The notes below the pieces were generated by a model. The model did not search any database and was not told the DNA's origin. It was given only the letters and a program-made list of their open reading frames with translations. Position numbers and translations under genes: made by a program. A stretch of 64,000 bases of DNA, taken from assembly GCF_030936135.1 (NCBI RefSeq), contig NC_082595.1:79828135-79892134 (forward strand), in the 5' to 3' direction. Shown here piece by piece: positions 48,701 to 61,498 of the stretch. Numbering within the stretch: position 1 is the first letter of the stretch; every line of letters begins with the position of its first letter. This stretch comes from Gavia stellata. Its lineage: Eukaryota > Chordata > Aves > Gaviiformes > Gaviidae.

Positions 48701-51700
48701 TCTTTTAATCGCTGTATCGGAGGTCTTTGTTTTAATACAAACATAACTAAAATCAAGATACTACAGCTCTGTACTGATCCTGGCAGCCTGCTGTTTGCAC
48801 AGCAGAGACTCGAACCCTAAGCGACAAATTGGACAGCAGAAGCTGAATTCACAAATCTTTCAGTAAATTGCATACCTGATGATTTGAACAGCTGTAAATA
48901 AATTAAAATCACACACTATTTTTTTCTTTAGCTTCTCTATTACATTTCAGTGATTTTTCTCATTTTTATAAAAGGTAAAAATGAAAATCTTCATTTGAAT
49001 ATAGGTAGCAGGGTACCCAACCTTAGTTCTATACTTGTAGGAGATAACTATTCTAGGTAAAGCTTAAAACAGGACTGCATAGAAACCTTTACAAAATCAC
49101 TTACCCGGAGCATTTTGCTGCTGCATGGTTCCTGTGCCATACAGCGATAAGATGGAGTCTTTGGAGAGTTGTTTCTTTGCCGACTCTTCGGATTTTGTTG
49201 CTTGCTCAGTGAATAGATCAAGATCCCCGGATGCGGCAGACAGGGTGGCAGCTGCTGATTTAGTGGAAGTGCTCTGGGAAATAAAGGTCAAGATAGAGTA
49301 CTGAATGAAACCAGCAAAAGATGTTACATTAAATATCTACTGCACATCCTCACTCCTGAACCAAATAAAACCCAGTTCGTTTACAGAAATTAACTTTAAG
49401 TAAATGAGGATTTAAAAAGATGTGGTATGACCAAAGACAAAGCAGCAGTACATACAGTATGGAAAGAAGAGCAGACGGAAGTTACAAAACATGCAAAACT
49501 AAAACCCCGACCAGCTCCAGGGCGTACCCACACAGATTATCCGTTCCTGTTGCTCCTACATTTTTCACCAGTGAGAAGCAGAGATCATGAGCTGTAGTTA
49601 GATTATGAAAAATAACTAGGAAATCAATAAGGGATTACAATTCACATCTCATTAATCCTCTCATAGGCAGCATAGATTAGAGAAGTGCTAAAACAAAAGA
49701 TTAAGTGCTTTGGCATATACTGCTTCAGCTAAGATGAACAGTATCTTTGGAGAAAAGGCAAAAGTAAAATTTCAGCTGATCTACTTAAAGTAATAGCATT
49801 TCTAAAATACATTGTTTATAATTGGCTTGGAGTTCTTTAAGCATATTTCATTTATTGAGAAAGCATAATTATGTAAAACTTACTGTAGTCTATGACTGAA
49901 AAACTACAGGCAGGCTGTCAGGCATTTTATTGCTCTTGCACCAAAATGTTTTGTAAACAGGTTGCACCCAGCTGGCTTTCAGTGCCCTTACTTTGCTGCT
50001 CCGACACATACAGTTCATATGGGGACTTGCTTAGGTAACTAGCCAATACATTGCATTCTTGTTATATTTCTTAATATACACAACTCATCCTGTTACCAGT
50101 GGGAACTTGTAAAGCAAATCAACTGTATATGCATTGAAAAAGAGCCAGGGTTGCAATGCATACCTGAATTACGGCCTTATTTTAGTCCAGCTAAATGATC
50201 CCCATTGGCTGAGCATACACCTGCCTAATCCCACAGCATATGCGAGTTTCAACTCTTTCCTACACAGGAGGAAAATCCTCCTTGCACTACCACCATGAAC
50301 AGACTGGATCTGCAACCAGGTCCGTCTGTTTACTGTCATCACATACCAATGTTTATCAGACAGGGAAGAAGCCACCACAACATACGCAGATACGGTAACA
50401 CACGTAGATTCTTGCTTAAAGCAACAGCCTCCAAACTTTCCCTGGTTTTGCTGGCAGGCTGCTGACTAGGCCCTGAGAAGTCCACTATGGTCACACTGGA
50501 TTTGTGCAAATGCCACAATACAAACATTAAACATGCAGCTTCAGACAACACATCTGACTTCTGAAGTGCTAAAAAGGTCTCAAAAAGCTAAAAAGCTCAG
50601 TGTTATAAACTGAAGGGAAAAAAGCCCTGCAAAACAATTCTGGTACCAAGTAAATCGGCCAGAAGCCATCAGGAGAAAGGAGTGCAGATTCACATGGTTG
50701 ATGGTGAAAAATCTCCAAAACTGCTGTGGAAAGGGAAGAGAAAGCAAACAAGAAATGGAAACTCAGTGGCAACTGAAAACCCTGCATTTATGCAACAGCC
50801 GATTTGGGCCAAGGCCACCAGACCTTAGTAAGCAACAAAAGGTAGGGTGATGGCACTGCAAAGGGAAAGCAGACAGAACAAGACTAGGAATTGTTCAGCT
50901 CCCGTGATGCCTTCTCTCTGGCCAATGTACACTTAAATTACCAACTGCCTTAAGTAGATTATTATAAAAGCTACTGCCTCTTGCTTATTTCTGACAAGAA
51001 TTTCTGATTGCAAAGCAAAATCAAAGTTTTTTAATGGGTAGTAGGAAGTCCTCTCCATTTGAGACAACTCTTTGTCAGTGTGGCATAACCGGTCTTTGAA
51101 AATACCAATCAGATTTAATAATACATTCAGGTAAAAGCCCGTCCCAAAGAGCGGTATTTGTTTTACCCTGCATATACCCAGGAAGTCCCCTTATTGAATT
51201 ATTCCATATTGACATGGTCCTCCTACCACGGCATTGCCCAAGACAGCCTCTGTACAGCAGCCGTGCTCAGTGGATTGGAGAAGTGCATGTAAGCAGTGGA
51301 AGTGAATTAACAGAGGCGGCTTCCTCTCTGCTGCTTGCAGGGCAGTAAAGAAGGGTTTTGCTTTTCTCTAGAAGGAAGAAGGGCAGACATGTCTGGGTTT
51401 GTTGTTGTGGGTTTTTTTAAATAAATAATAGCATCAGAGAAACTGTTCTCATCCGGGATGAACCACTGTTTGGAGTGTCTCCAGATCTATGAAATACTGT
51501 TACTATAGGTGCTTTAACGAAATAAAGCAAATCGCTACATGCACGCACAGAAGAGAAGGGAAAGCCAAAGACCTGGAGGACTGTTCATCTATTATGTTTA
51601 TGTCATGAGATTAAATGTTCATTTAACGTCTCTTCATTCAGTTTGTTTTTGGAGGATTCTGAGAGGAGCCAAAGCACTGAACAAGCACTCCTTGAAGCCT

Positions 51701-54700
51701 TCATCAGCTAAATAAATGGAAGGTAAAGCAAAATACATGGCAAGAAAACAGCAGGTGGCATTCAAGTAAAAAAAAAAACAACATTGACATGATTTTCACA
51801 TACCTAACATTCTCATGCTACCCAAGACCTCTGTAAAAACACACCTGCATACATATAATAGTTTCGTTTTTAGAAAGGCTACATGTAGTGCTCTCAAACA
51901 GTCATTATACCAAAACTAAGCACTCATCAGGTGCTTAGGGAGCATACTGCTGAGCGGTTTCATGATGTTAGTGTAACAGAATTTTTCAGAACTACTGGAA
52001 ATCATCTCCAATATGCTTCACATTTAAACATAAATAATTTTTGTCATTGATAGCTTATATATTACCTGTAAAAGGTAATACCTACCCAAAGAAAGTTTTC
52101 ACTGTGAAATATTGGTCAGTTGTGTCAGGACCACAAATATGGTAGCTGAATACATGACTTTACACTTGCCATCTGACTACACGAATAGCACGTGGCTGAC
52201 AAGAAGATCAGATTAATGCGTGAGACTAAAAATAAGTATTTTCATTTCAGCTTTTAATTCCCAAAAGACTGCAAAACAGTAGATAAAGATCATGACATCC
52301 TCAATATTTTAAGTTGGTCTGACAGTTGTAGCAGTCCAGATGGCTTTTGTCCGTTGCCTGTGGTCCTGTCATGGGGCACCACTGGAAAGAGCCTGGCTCT
52401 GTCCTCTTTGCACCCTCCCTTCAGGCATTTATATACATTGATGAGATCCCCCTGAGCCTCCAGGCTGAACAGAGCCAGCTCCCTCAGCCTTTCCTCATAG
52501 GAGAGACGCTCCAGTCCCTTAATCATCTTAGTGGCCCTTCGTTGGACTCTCTCCAGTATGTCCATGTCTCTCTTGTACTGGGGAGCCCAGAACTGGATCC
52601 AGCACCCCAGGCATCAAGGTGAGGCTGACTGGCCTGTCGTTCCCTGGGTCCTCCTTCTGGTCCTTCTTGAAGATAGGACTGACCTTTGCTTTCCTCCAGT
52701 CCTCAGGCACCTCTCCCAATCACCATGATCACGCAAAGATTACCAAGAGTGGCCTCTTCAAGACATCAGCCAGCTCCCTCCGCACTCATGGGTACAACCC
52801 CTCAGGGCCATGATCTATGTCCAGTTTGCTTAAGCATTGCCTGACCTGATCCTCATCCACGTCTTCCTTGCTCCAGCCTTTCCCCCTAGTCTCTGGGGCC
52901 TGGGATTCCTGAATACTGGTTTTGCTAGTAAATACCGAGGCAAAGAAAGCATTCAGTACTTCAGCCTTCTACATTTACATGTTGTGTTGTCACCAGGACC
53001 ACTGCCCCTTTCAGCAATAGGCTCACATTTTCCCTACTCTTCCTTTTGTCACCTACATACTAGTCCTTCTGTTGCCTTTGATATCCCTCGCCAGATTCCA
53101 CTCCGGCTGGGCTTTGGCTTTCCTGACCCCATCCCTGCATGCTCAGACAGTGTTTCTGTATTCCCCCCAGGTTACCTTTCCCTGTATCCATCCACCTTCT
53201 GTATGCTTCCTTTTTGTCTTTGAGTTTGGCAGGAGCTCCTTGTTCATCCATGCAGGCCTCCTGGCATCTTTTGCCTGACTTCCTCCTCATTGGGATGGAC
53301 TGCTCTTGAACTTGGAGGTGGTGATCCTTGAATATCAACCCGCTTTCTTGGGCCTCTCTTCCCTCCAGGACCTTATCACAGAGGACTCTTTCGAGCAGAT
53401 CCCTGAAGAGGCCAAAGTCTGCTCTCCTGAAGTTCAGGTTTGTGATTTTGCTTTTTGCCCTGTTCCTTCCTCTCAGGATCCTCAACTCCACCACCTCATG
53501 GTCACTGCAGCCAAGGCTGCCTTTGACCTTCACATCCCCAATGAGCCCTTTCTTGTTTGCGAACATGAGGTTCAGCAGAGCAACCCCTCCTCGTTGGCTC
53601 CTCTATCACATGGGTCAGGAAGTTGTCATCGATGCTCTCCAGGAACCTCCAGTAATGCTTATGTCCTGCTGTGTTGTCCCTCCAGCAAATACTGGGATGG
53701 CTGAAGTCCCCCATGAGGACCAAGGCCTGCAAGCGTGAGGCTGTTCCTAGCTGTCTGTAAAAGGCCTCATCTGCTTGTTCTTTCTGGTCAGGCAGCCTAT
53801 AGCAGACACCCAATACAATGTCACCCATACTTGTCTGCTCTTAAGTCCTTACCCATAAGCTCTCAGCCGGCTCATCATCCATCCCCAGGCAGAGCTCCAT
53901 GCATTCCAGCTGTTCTCTCACATCAAGGACAACTCCACCTCCTTGTCTTCCCAGCCTGTCCTTCCTAAAGAGCCTGTGTCCCTCCACTGCAGGACTCCAG
54001 TCACGGGAGCCATCCCACCACGTCTTCGTGATCCCAACAAGATCATAACCCTGCACCACCACACAGATCTCCAATTTCTCACGTTGACTCACCATGCTGC
54101 ATGCACTGGTGTACAGACACTTCAGCATGCTGATTTCCCCAAAGGGGTTTGTCTGGTGGCTTTTTCCATAATGGTACCTTATAGGTACTTCCTTGCTTAC
54201 ATGCAAATGCTTGAGGTGACACCAGTTAAAACCTGTTTCTTTGATTTTGTATTTCCTTTCTTTCACATACCTGCAGGTCGTTTGCTTGTTGACCCTGTCC
54301 ATCACTTCCTCACAGGGCTGCCGGTAACTTCCTCACTGCCCCTAGTTTACAGCCCTCCTTACCAGGCCAGCCATCCTGGTAGCAAAGATACCGTTGCCCT
54401 GCTTAGTGAGGTGGATCCCATTTTTCCCAAGCAGATGCTGATCCTCAAACAGGGTCCCACAGTCAGAGAAACTAAAACCTTCTTGCCATCACCAGCTCTG
54501 CAATCAATTGTTCACATGCAGTATCAGTGCTCTTCAGCTTCAGCACTCCCTTCACGACATTCCAGATCCAAGCTCCTGGAAGGCAACAAACTTCACTAGA
54601 CAACAGGTCAAGTCAGCAGATGGGTGCCTCTGTCCCTCGCAGCAGCGAGTTGTCCACTACTATCACTCGACGCTTTATCTTCGTGGCCTTGCACAGCTCA

Positions 54701-57700
54701 ACATCAGTTGCCTCAGATACTTCACTTGAAAGCACCTCTTCAGCTTTGAGGGCAGTGAACCAGTTCCATATTTGCAAGTCTTCCAGTGGAGCTGGAGCCA
54801 CTTTCTCAGTGCCAGAAGTCACCAGTTTCCATTCTTTGAGTTCCCCAGAGTTTGCACTTACCGTTCTGCCAGAAGCAGACTCTGCCTGTGTCTCCATTAC
54901 AAGTTGGGGTCCAGGGCTCTTCCAGCTGCTATGTCTCTGAGAAGATCCTGTCTGTCTCTCATCTTTGATGCTGCACAGCCTGCTCACTTCCTGCCATAAC
55001 TCCTCCACCTGGTGACACAGCTCTTGAAGAATACCACACCTCCTGCAGGAAAGAAGCCCGTCTCTCGCGGCCTCAGGGAGAGGCTCCAGGCACTCCCTAC
55101 AGCCTGTGATTTGCAGGGCTGTGTCCACCATCTGAAGCTCTGTCTGGGTTGAAGCCTCTGCCCTGGCAGGGTCAGCTTCTCCAACATCTGAAAATTGAAA
55201 GAGAGGTGGCAGCAGTGGAAATGAAAGAGGGAAGTGGATGGTGGGACGCATGCAGTTGAGTGAAGGACTGTGGAAGAAAAAACGGCGCATGTGTACTTTC
55301 CCGCTACCTGCAGGTCTCTGCCACTGGCTGGTATCCTGTAAGTAAGCAGGGACGGGCTGAAGAAAAGCCAGGCCTCTACTGTTTCTCATTGATACGGTGG
55401 TAAGTAATGGCTCCACATAACATTTTCAATTTCTCCCTGCTGACTGGAAAAGCTATCTGCATTCCAGGGAAGCAGCGAAAATACAGCCTAGCACATCATT
55501 ATTCTTATGTAAGCAAGGTAGGCAGTACACTATTCACGTCTTAAATTCTGTGTACAATTCTTACACTTTTTATCTTTGCAGTGTCAATGGACTTGCTGGT
55601 TTTTTCAACTCTTCCTGGTTTTGATTTTGCATATTTTGTTTTCAGGCATTTAGACAGTTCCACTAAAAAACATCAAGTATTATTTGTTTGTATTATTTCT
55701 CACAACAAACAACGTAGCCTTTTCTTTGCAATCAACCTTTTCTAGGCTTGAAGACATTTAACTCCCCTGCAGTCTCAATTCTAACTCTTTTTTCAGATTT
55801 CCCTTCTCTAGAACTTAAAATGTTTTTACTTTCCTCTAGACTCTGTCCAGCTGGTCCATTCTGGTTTTGAAGTATGATGCCTACTCTTCCACTGTGTTCC
55901 ACCTAAGGCGTTTCTAGCACCAAAGAGAAGATAATCACAGCATCATAGAATGGTTTGGGTTGGAAGAGACCTTAAAATATCGTCTAGTCCAACCCCTCTG
56001 CCATGGGCAGGGACACCTTCCACTAGGTCAGGTTGCTCAAAGCCTCATCCAACCTGGCCTTGAACACTTCCAAGGAGGGGGCATCCAGAACTTCTCTGGG
56101 CAACCTGTTCCAGTGTCTCACCACCCTCATCATAAAGAATTTCTTCCTAGTATCTAATCTAAATCTACCCTCTTTCAGCTTAAAACTGTTACCCCTTGTC
56201 CTATCACTACACTCCCTGATAAAGAGTCCCTCTCCATCTTTCCTGTAGGCCCCCTTTAAGTATTGGAAGACCAGTAAAAGGTCTCCGCCAAAGCCTTCCC
56301 TTCTCCAGGCTGAACAACTCCAACTCTTTCAGCCTGTCCTCATATGGGAGGTGCTCCAACCCCTGATCATCTTCGTGGCCCTCCTCTGGACCCCCTCAAG
56401 CAGATCCATGTCTTTCTTATGTTGGGGGCCCCAGAGCTGAACGCAGTACTCCAGGCGGGGTCTCACCAGAGCTGAGTAGAGGGGGAGAATCACCTCCCTT
56501 GACCTGCTGGTCACGCTTCTTTTGATGCAGCCCAAGATACAGTTGGCTTTCTGGGCTGCGAATGCACATTGCCAACTCATACTCAGTTCTTCATCCACCA
56601 GTACCCCCAAGTCTTTCTCTGCACAGCTGCTCTCAAATCACTCATCTCCCAGCCTGTATCCACGTTTGGGATTGCCCTGACCCAGATGAAGGTATTAAAC
56701 GTTAGCTTTCAGATAGCTCAACATTTAGAGAGGGGTAAAATAAATATAAAGAGAAGCTACAAACAATGAATCTGATCGTATTAGAATGGGACTAAATAAC
56801 TCTCCAGTAAGACCCTGCTTAAGTAACATTCACAGTAGCGCAAACTTCTGAAATAACTCCACAAAACCCAAGGACTTTGACACATTATCATCAGCACAAT
56901 TTGTTAGCAAGTTGAAGCTTGTCTGCTGATCTATGGCAACCGTGCTAGGTACACATACCTGGCCACAGGGGAAAATGAGTATTTAAGAACTTCTAGTTAT
57001 CTAAAACATACTACTACTTTACATGAAAGCTTGTCAGACATGAATCATGAAGAACATATACCATCTCTACAAAAATATATTTTTATAGCCACTGAACCAA
57101 TCTCAGGTCCCATTACAATTCAAATCAGGTGCACACACACACACACACAAAATCCAAAAAAGTTTAAGTTGACTGGATTTTAGTATCCTGCTTGGAGAAA
57201 GACTTTTGTTAAATGTTACTGTGAATTAGTACTTTCAAACTTAATACCTCACAGTTCTCCCCTTCTCCCCCTCCCTACAAGTTTCAGTGAAGAATGAAGA
57301 TCGCACTTTTGCTAGAAGACACACCCATACAAAGTCTGAAATTAACATCTAGAGGAAATTGTTTTAAGTATAGCTAAGAAAGACAGACTTTTTTTCAGTT
57401 CCTATACGAAGTTTGGCAACAAACAACTTTGTTTTAATAGCTATAATTTAGCTATGCTCACTTCACATCAAAAAGCATCACTAAACATACAAAATGTCTT
57501 TTTTTCTTTTTTTTCTGTCCATGAATACAGCATAATGGGTAAATTTATAGCATATGCCTTTTATCTAGCTTTACAGTAGGAGCTGCTTAAGTTAACTCTT
57601 CTTTAACCCCCTGGAGTTTGCTAATAGGCAAAATTCTAGAAAAAAAGTTACTCATTCACATATTGTTCTTTACCAGTCCTTTACAAACTCAACAGTTTTT

Positions 57701-60700
57701 ATTAGCATCCAGCTATACAGAATAGTAGGAAGAAATATTTTAAGTGTTTTTGAAAACTGCAATACAGACATATCTGAAAGCACAGTAAAAGTGCATACAA
57801 TCCTGAATGCTGAAGTCATGTTTGAAAAAGGAAGACCAAATGCTTTTGCTTTCATTTGAAAATCATGTCTTAGCCATGTCAGTGGTCATAAATCCTGAGG
57901 TTTGCAGATATCATGTTGTTTCAGCCTCATAATAAAACATTCAAACAGACATTTCTGTGCTCCACAGTGCCATAAAAACATATGCATTTAGTACTATATG
58001 CTGCCTTTCATGTTAAACTGAAAAAAAAAAGCAATCCTGTGAAAAATCAACAGTCATACATCGCTTCTACAAATCAGTTTGAGGAGCACCATTAAATTCC
58101 CTTCTCTTTCAATGTTCACAAATCCCACTGCGGTATCTCAGAAGCACCTACTGTGCAGAGCATCACGGTAAATATCTCCAAGTGAGAAACCAAGCCACAC
58201 TATTCCACATTTGACCCCTTCTTCTACTTCATTTTTTTAATTCAATGCTTTCTCTTAATAAATATTCAAACAAGTGCTACCCATCTCAGCTTAAGAATTG
58301 GCCATGGATTTCTCCTCTAAATTTTCCAAATCCAAATGTAGGAACTGAATGTTAGCGTTACTCAACTGCTGGACTGAGTTCTAGTTTATGCCCACTTTCC
58401 CATTTGCAGTCTCACACAAAACAATTACACCATTTTTTTTGCTTCAAGAAATTAAACAGAGTCCTTAAAATCTCTCATTATGAAGCACCATTTCCAGTTT
58501 CCAGTATTGTCCTGACTCTTCTCTGAATCCCACACAACTTTTATCCATACTACAAGGTGAAAGATCTTGCAAAATACTCGTACCACTGCCAAATGAGAGG
58601 CACCCTCAAGTCCTGTCCAGCATCAGTTCCCCGACTAGACACCACCATGTTGAAATGCAAGGCCTGCAGGGCCTTTTTAATCCTAATGCAAAACAGAATA
58701 TTCCTTTGTCCCAGTTTACCAAGAAACCCATGTAATCAGCATCACAGAATCACAGAATCACTAAGGTTGGAAAAGACCTGTAAGATCAAGTCCAACCATT
58801 AACAACAACAACAAAACCAAAACCAAACAAAAAAAAAAACCCACACCCAAAAAAAACACAAACAAAACCCACACCACCATGCCCATCAAGCCACGTCCCA
58901 CAATGCCACGTCCACAAAACCTATCTTCTTATCGGAAACCTATCTTCTGCTACCTACCCATCTCTCATCTCGTTATATTACATTTTATTTGAGAAAGAAT
59001 TAAGAATGGAAGATAACTGAGAATTAAATCCTTCAAGATGCCATAAGGACTGTGTATTTGATAAAAGTTCTGTTTGCTGCTCCTGATTGTGGCACTCAGA
59101 AAAAAGCAAAATGTCACTAAAAATCTGGACTGGTTTGTTAACAGCAAGTAAATATATTCATGCTTTCTAGTATGCAAACAAAGTGATACTTACCAGATAT
59201 TGAGAATAATATCCTTTCTACTGCTTTTTAATCCATTTAGTAAGTGCCATACTTGATCTAGAAACTAGCACAACAAGAGATAAACTACACGTATCAAAAC
59301 ATTTCTTTCACAGAAGGTCTAGTGACCAATCTTTATCATAGAAATGCATCTGATTTCTTTAATTGCTAATACATATAATTCAATATACTTTAGCAGCCAC
59401 TCCATTACTTAACCCATCACCAACTATTACCATCCAAAGAATCACCATTCACTTTGGTTTTTCTCACACTTGAATATTTAGCCTTCTTTTGGATTTCCTA
59501 TATTCTACAGCTAAATCACTACTAAACCAGCAGGTCACGTACTTGCTCATGGAATAGAAACAAGAGAAAGCTGAAATTCTGAGAGGTCTCAGAGAAGACT
59601 GATTAGTGAACATTAATAACAAGCCAAAAATCTTTTCTCCTGAGCAGACAATAACTACATACAGAAGTCGTCACTTTGATCTTCAGAAAGGCAGGGAAGG
59701 GGGAAAACCAGAGGCTAACCCTGTTACAGGCCCATTTATTACGGGTCTGAGTGGAAACTTCATGATTCTAGATTTGAATTTACTCAATCTACACCAAAAC
59801 TGCATACATTAAAAAGATCAGTGAAGCTGGAAATGGGCTAGTGCTTTTCATGTCTACCTCTGTAGGTAGGTTCCTCTAGATCAATTTCGACATAACGCAG
59901 CAGAATAGCAGATAAGCACTCAGATACTGTTCTTTCTGGTACTTTGAACACAGACTTCCACAAGAGCCAAGAAAATCTATACCAACACTTTCGTTTGCAA
60001 TCTTAGCTAACACATCCAAACCTAAATGCGTGTATACGGCTCATTTCCCTCACTATTTACAGGTGGCTTAAGGCATGGTGGGAAGCTTCCTCTATCTGTA
60101 GTTTTATGTTTAAAAAGAAATGTGGTTTCAGTCTCTAAAACCCTACCTAGCATGTTGCACAAAGTCAGCCCTCAGCAACAAGTAGGGAAAGGGAGAGTAA
60201 AGGATAAAGAATAAAAATTGCAATCAAATCTGCTGAACAACATGGATATGCTTTGAGGTGACCACAGATCACAGAACATTTTGAAACAAAATTACAATAT
60301 GCCAGTTCAATCAGAAGTGCTTTCCATCATCATCCCTTCCATTTTATACATTATGAAAACTACTGGATAAGGAGAAATAAGTACAAATCACAGGTCCCAA
60401 ACTATAAATTCAAGAATACATACAATTCGTTTCGGTTCAGCTAAGTAAGACAGAAAGCCTTCTCCAAAAATAAGCCTCTAAATTACCTTAAAAGGGCCTC
60501 ACAGATGAGGTGGTTAGCCGAGTACTCCTCCAAAGCCTCCCTCTCAGAAGCCAGTATGGGTAAGGAAGCCTGCACATGCATTCTGATCTGCACCAGCCAT
60601 GTTCAGCACCAACACCTCATTCTTTGAGGCTGAAAGGAGCTGCAGCTTGAAGGAACTGCAGCTTTAAGCACTTTCTTTGTGCATCGCAAAGCTGCCTTTC

Positions 60701-61498
60701 TCAGCTACAACAGGCATGGGAATGGGGTGTCTTCCAAACCACCATGGCTGTAAGAGAGGGAGCGGGCCACGTGCAGGGGTTATGCTACCCTTCCTTGAAG
60801 ACAAACAGACATACAAGTTCCAAGATGAGACAAAAACAGATCAGCCCAGGAAGCTATATTAGTCCTTCTTGATACCCATTCTTCATTTGGAGTATGAAGC
60901 TTGAGACCCCTAATTTTTAGCAGCTCTTAAGACAGAAGCATCTGCTGTAGCCTTTCCTAAATATCAGCATCAGAAAGCAATTAAAAGGTCCTTAAAACAT
61001 GTGACTTAAAGCCCAATAACCTGAGAACATCAAGTAAAAATATATTCAGCAACACCTATTAAAAAAAGAACAAGACAAAAGAATATAAATTAAAAGAAAA
61101 CATGACTACCATCACCAGGGTAAGACAGAATCCAATTTAGCTCAATAACTGGGGGAATCAGAAGGGATGACCGCACTATCTCCTAATTCTATATCCAAGC
61201 AGCATGGAAGCTTGAAGAGGTGAGAAAAATATAGCTGTTACATCTGAAGAGTCTCCAGCGATGACTGTTGAAAAGTATGCGTTCCTTCTGTGTGAATGAA
61301 CAATTCCTTGAAGGAAAATATGCACAGGCATGCACATATTTACTCACGCATATAACTAAATAAATTTTACCTGAGCAGGAGGTACAGCAGCTGCTGGTAA
61401 AGGATTAGAGATCATTGGACCGAAGATATCCAGGTCATCATTCAGCGCTGTGACAGCAGCAGTGCCTCCATTTGTAATAGATGCTTCAGCTGGACCAT
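45573..61498 (-). CDS. SMAP1: SMAP1 3' part (last four coding exons): small ArfGAP 1
   Basis: On the minus strand the exons 61498-61371, 49273-49105, 48461-48133 and 45707-45573 join in phase. They give 252 C-terminal residues plus stop, about half of the roughly 467-residue human protein as I recall. Known role: SMAP1 is a GTPase-activating protein for Arf6 that binds clathrin and controls clathrin-dependent endocytosis, for example of transferrin receptor. The N-terminal ArfGAP zinc finger and the clathrin box are encoded by exons beyond position 64000. The visible part has [13 protein letters not shown] and DLDLFTEQ acidic-hydrophobic motifs, the segment [16 protein letters not shown] and a Met/Gly/Gln-rich tail. 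It ends in [15 protein letters not shown]2 is the paralogue; the exon sequences and the position next to B3GAT2 favour SMAP1. Confidence 0.94.
45708..48132 (-). other. SMAP1: SMAP1 last intron
   Basis: This 2.4-kb AT-rich intron has a short TA tract near 46912-46922. I see no repeats of known family and no additional exon. Confidence 0.8.
48133..48461 (-). CDS. SMAP1: SMAP1 internal coding exon, Met/Gly/Gln-rich tail
   Basis: This 329-nt exon completes the split glycine codon and encodes [20 protein letters not shown], then [20 protein letters not shown] and so on to QAQWNLSQ. It is low complexity and probably disordered, rich in Met, Gly, Val and Gln, with repeated MGQS and GVM/GMM turns. 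The acceptor is GGTACAG and the donor CAG/GTAAAG. The frame also runs on past the donor for a few codons (to 48097), which is a shadow of the intron. Confidence 0.95.
48462..49104 (-). other. SMAP1: SMAP1 intron, 643 bp
   Basis: This short AT-rich intron lies between the DLDLF exon and the Met-rich exon. Nothing further is recognisable in it. Confidence 0.85.
49105..49273 (-). CDS. SMAP1: SMAP1 internal coding exon ([12 protein letters not shown]...NAPG)
   Basis: This 169-nt exon encodes [40 protein letters not shown] and [17 protein letters not shown]. It contains the DLDLF motif and the well-conserved KDSILSLYG block. The acceptor is TTTCCCAG and the donor CCGG/GTAAGT. It ends one base into a glycine codon. 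Confidence 0.95.
52300..55420 (-). mobile_element. Long CR1 LINE with ORF1 and ORF2 endonuclease, deleted reverse-transcriptase core
   Basis: Read on the minus strand from about 55420 down, ORF1 (55416-54613) has a CRECLEPLP...LLSCRRC cysteine motif and the GDSL-like [11 protein letters not shown] motif of the CR1 ORF1 esterase. An esterase end, [13 protein letters not shown], lies near 54400. ORF2 follows in several frames. The endonuclease shows [37 protein letters not shown] and [15 protein letters not shown]. Next come the linker (53566-53060, [20 protein letters not shown]) and the reverse-transcriptase start [21 protein letters not shown] (about 52700). The palm core is missing. After about 52610 the sequence jumps to the C-terminus [21 protein letters not shown] and a tail like CACCACTGGAAAGAGCCTGG. 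Frameshifts and the deletion make it immobile. Orientation matches SMAP1. Confidence 0.9.
54613..55416 (-). pseudogene. CR1 ORF1 open frame (esterase/zinc-finger-like protein remnant)
   Basis: A 267-codon open frame is left inside the long CR1. Its first 60-70 residues (from [10 protein letters not shown]) do not resemble anything I know and may be 5' leader read-through. From about residue 75 it has the CR1 ORF1 features: [19 protein letters not shown], two CxxC pairs, and a possible helical [16 protein letters not shown] Ser-rich linker follows, then [21 protein letters not shown], which is the nucleophile-elbow region of the CR1 SGNH/GDSL-type esterase. The frame breaks soon after. The usual GDS is changed to DNS, so the catalytic site is intact only in part. 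It is most likely a decayed transposon protein. Confidence 0.75.
55936..56692 (-). mobile_element. CR1 LINE, 5'-truncated 3' end
   Basis: The left end begins with the CR1 3' terminus on the minus strand (CATCATAGAATGGTTTGGGTTGGAAGAGACC). Further right the minus frame reads [54 protein letters not shown] and [12 protein letters not shown]. It is less diverged than the copy at 7278 and is truncated just beyond the GVLVDE segment. It sits about 0.5 kb from the long CR1 in the same orientation, as an independent insertion. Confidence 0.93.
57131..57149 (+). repeat. CA dinucleotide microsatellite
   Basis: A perfect CA run of about nine units lies in the 12.1-kb SMAP1 intron. It is likely polymorphic. 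Confidence 0.85.
58738..58920 (-). mobile_element. CR1-family 3' tail, minus orientation, with C/A-rich middle
   Basis: It starts with repeated octamer-like ends (ATCACAGAATCACAGAATCACTAAGG), then TTGGAAAAGACCTGTAAGATCAAGTCCAACCATT. A roughly 75-bp A/C-rich tract (58800-58874) follows, and then CACCATGCCCATCAAGCCACGTCCCACAATGCCACGTCC. These are the reverse complement of a common avian CR1 tail. A similar copy lies in plus orientation at 63020-63146. Confidence 0.85.
61371..61498 (-). CDS. SMAP1: SMAP1 internal coding exon with the DDLDIFGP motif
   Basis: This 128-nt exon begins in phase (AT of a split Asp codon). It encodes [19 protein letters not shown], then [20 protein letters not shown] and PAQ. 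The acceptor is TTTTTAAG and the donor CAG/GTAAAA, read on the minus strand. Its length is not a multiple of three, so skipping would shift the frame. It lies between oppositely oriented CR1 tails at 58738-58920 and 63020-63146. The DDLDIF motif resembles clathrin/adaptor-binding peptides; that function is inferred. Confidence 0.94.

Larger units (their letters stand above)
49274..61370 (-). other. SMAP1: SMAP1 12.1-kb intron, the main CR1 target in the window
   Basis: This intron contains three CR1 insertions, all in SMAP1 orientation: 52300-55420, 55936-56692 and 58738-58920. It also has a CA microsatellite near 57130. The rest (49274-52300 and 58920-61370) is AT-rich without recognisable exons. 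Confidence 0.8.

Noticed and set aside
53943..54940. Plus-strand open frames of 137-218 codons
   Set aside because: They are antisense shadows of the minus-oriented CR1 element.
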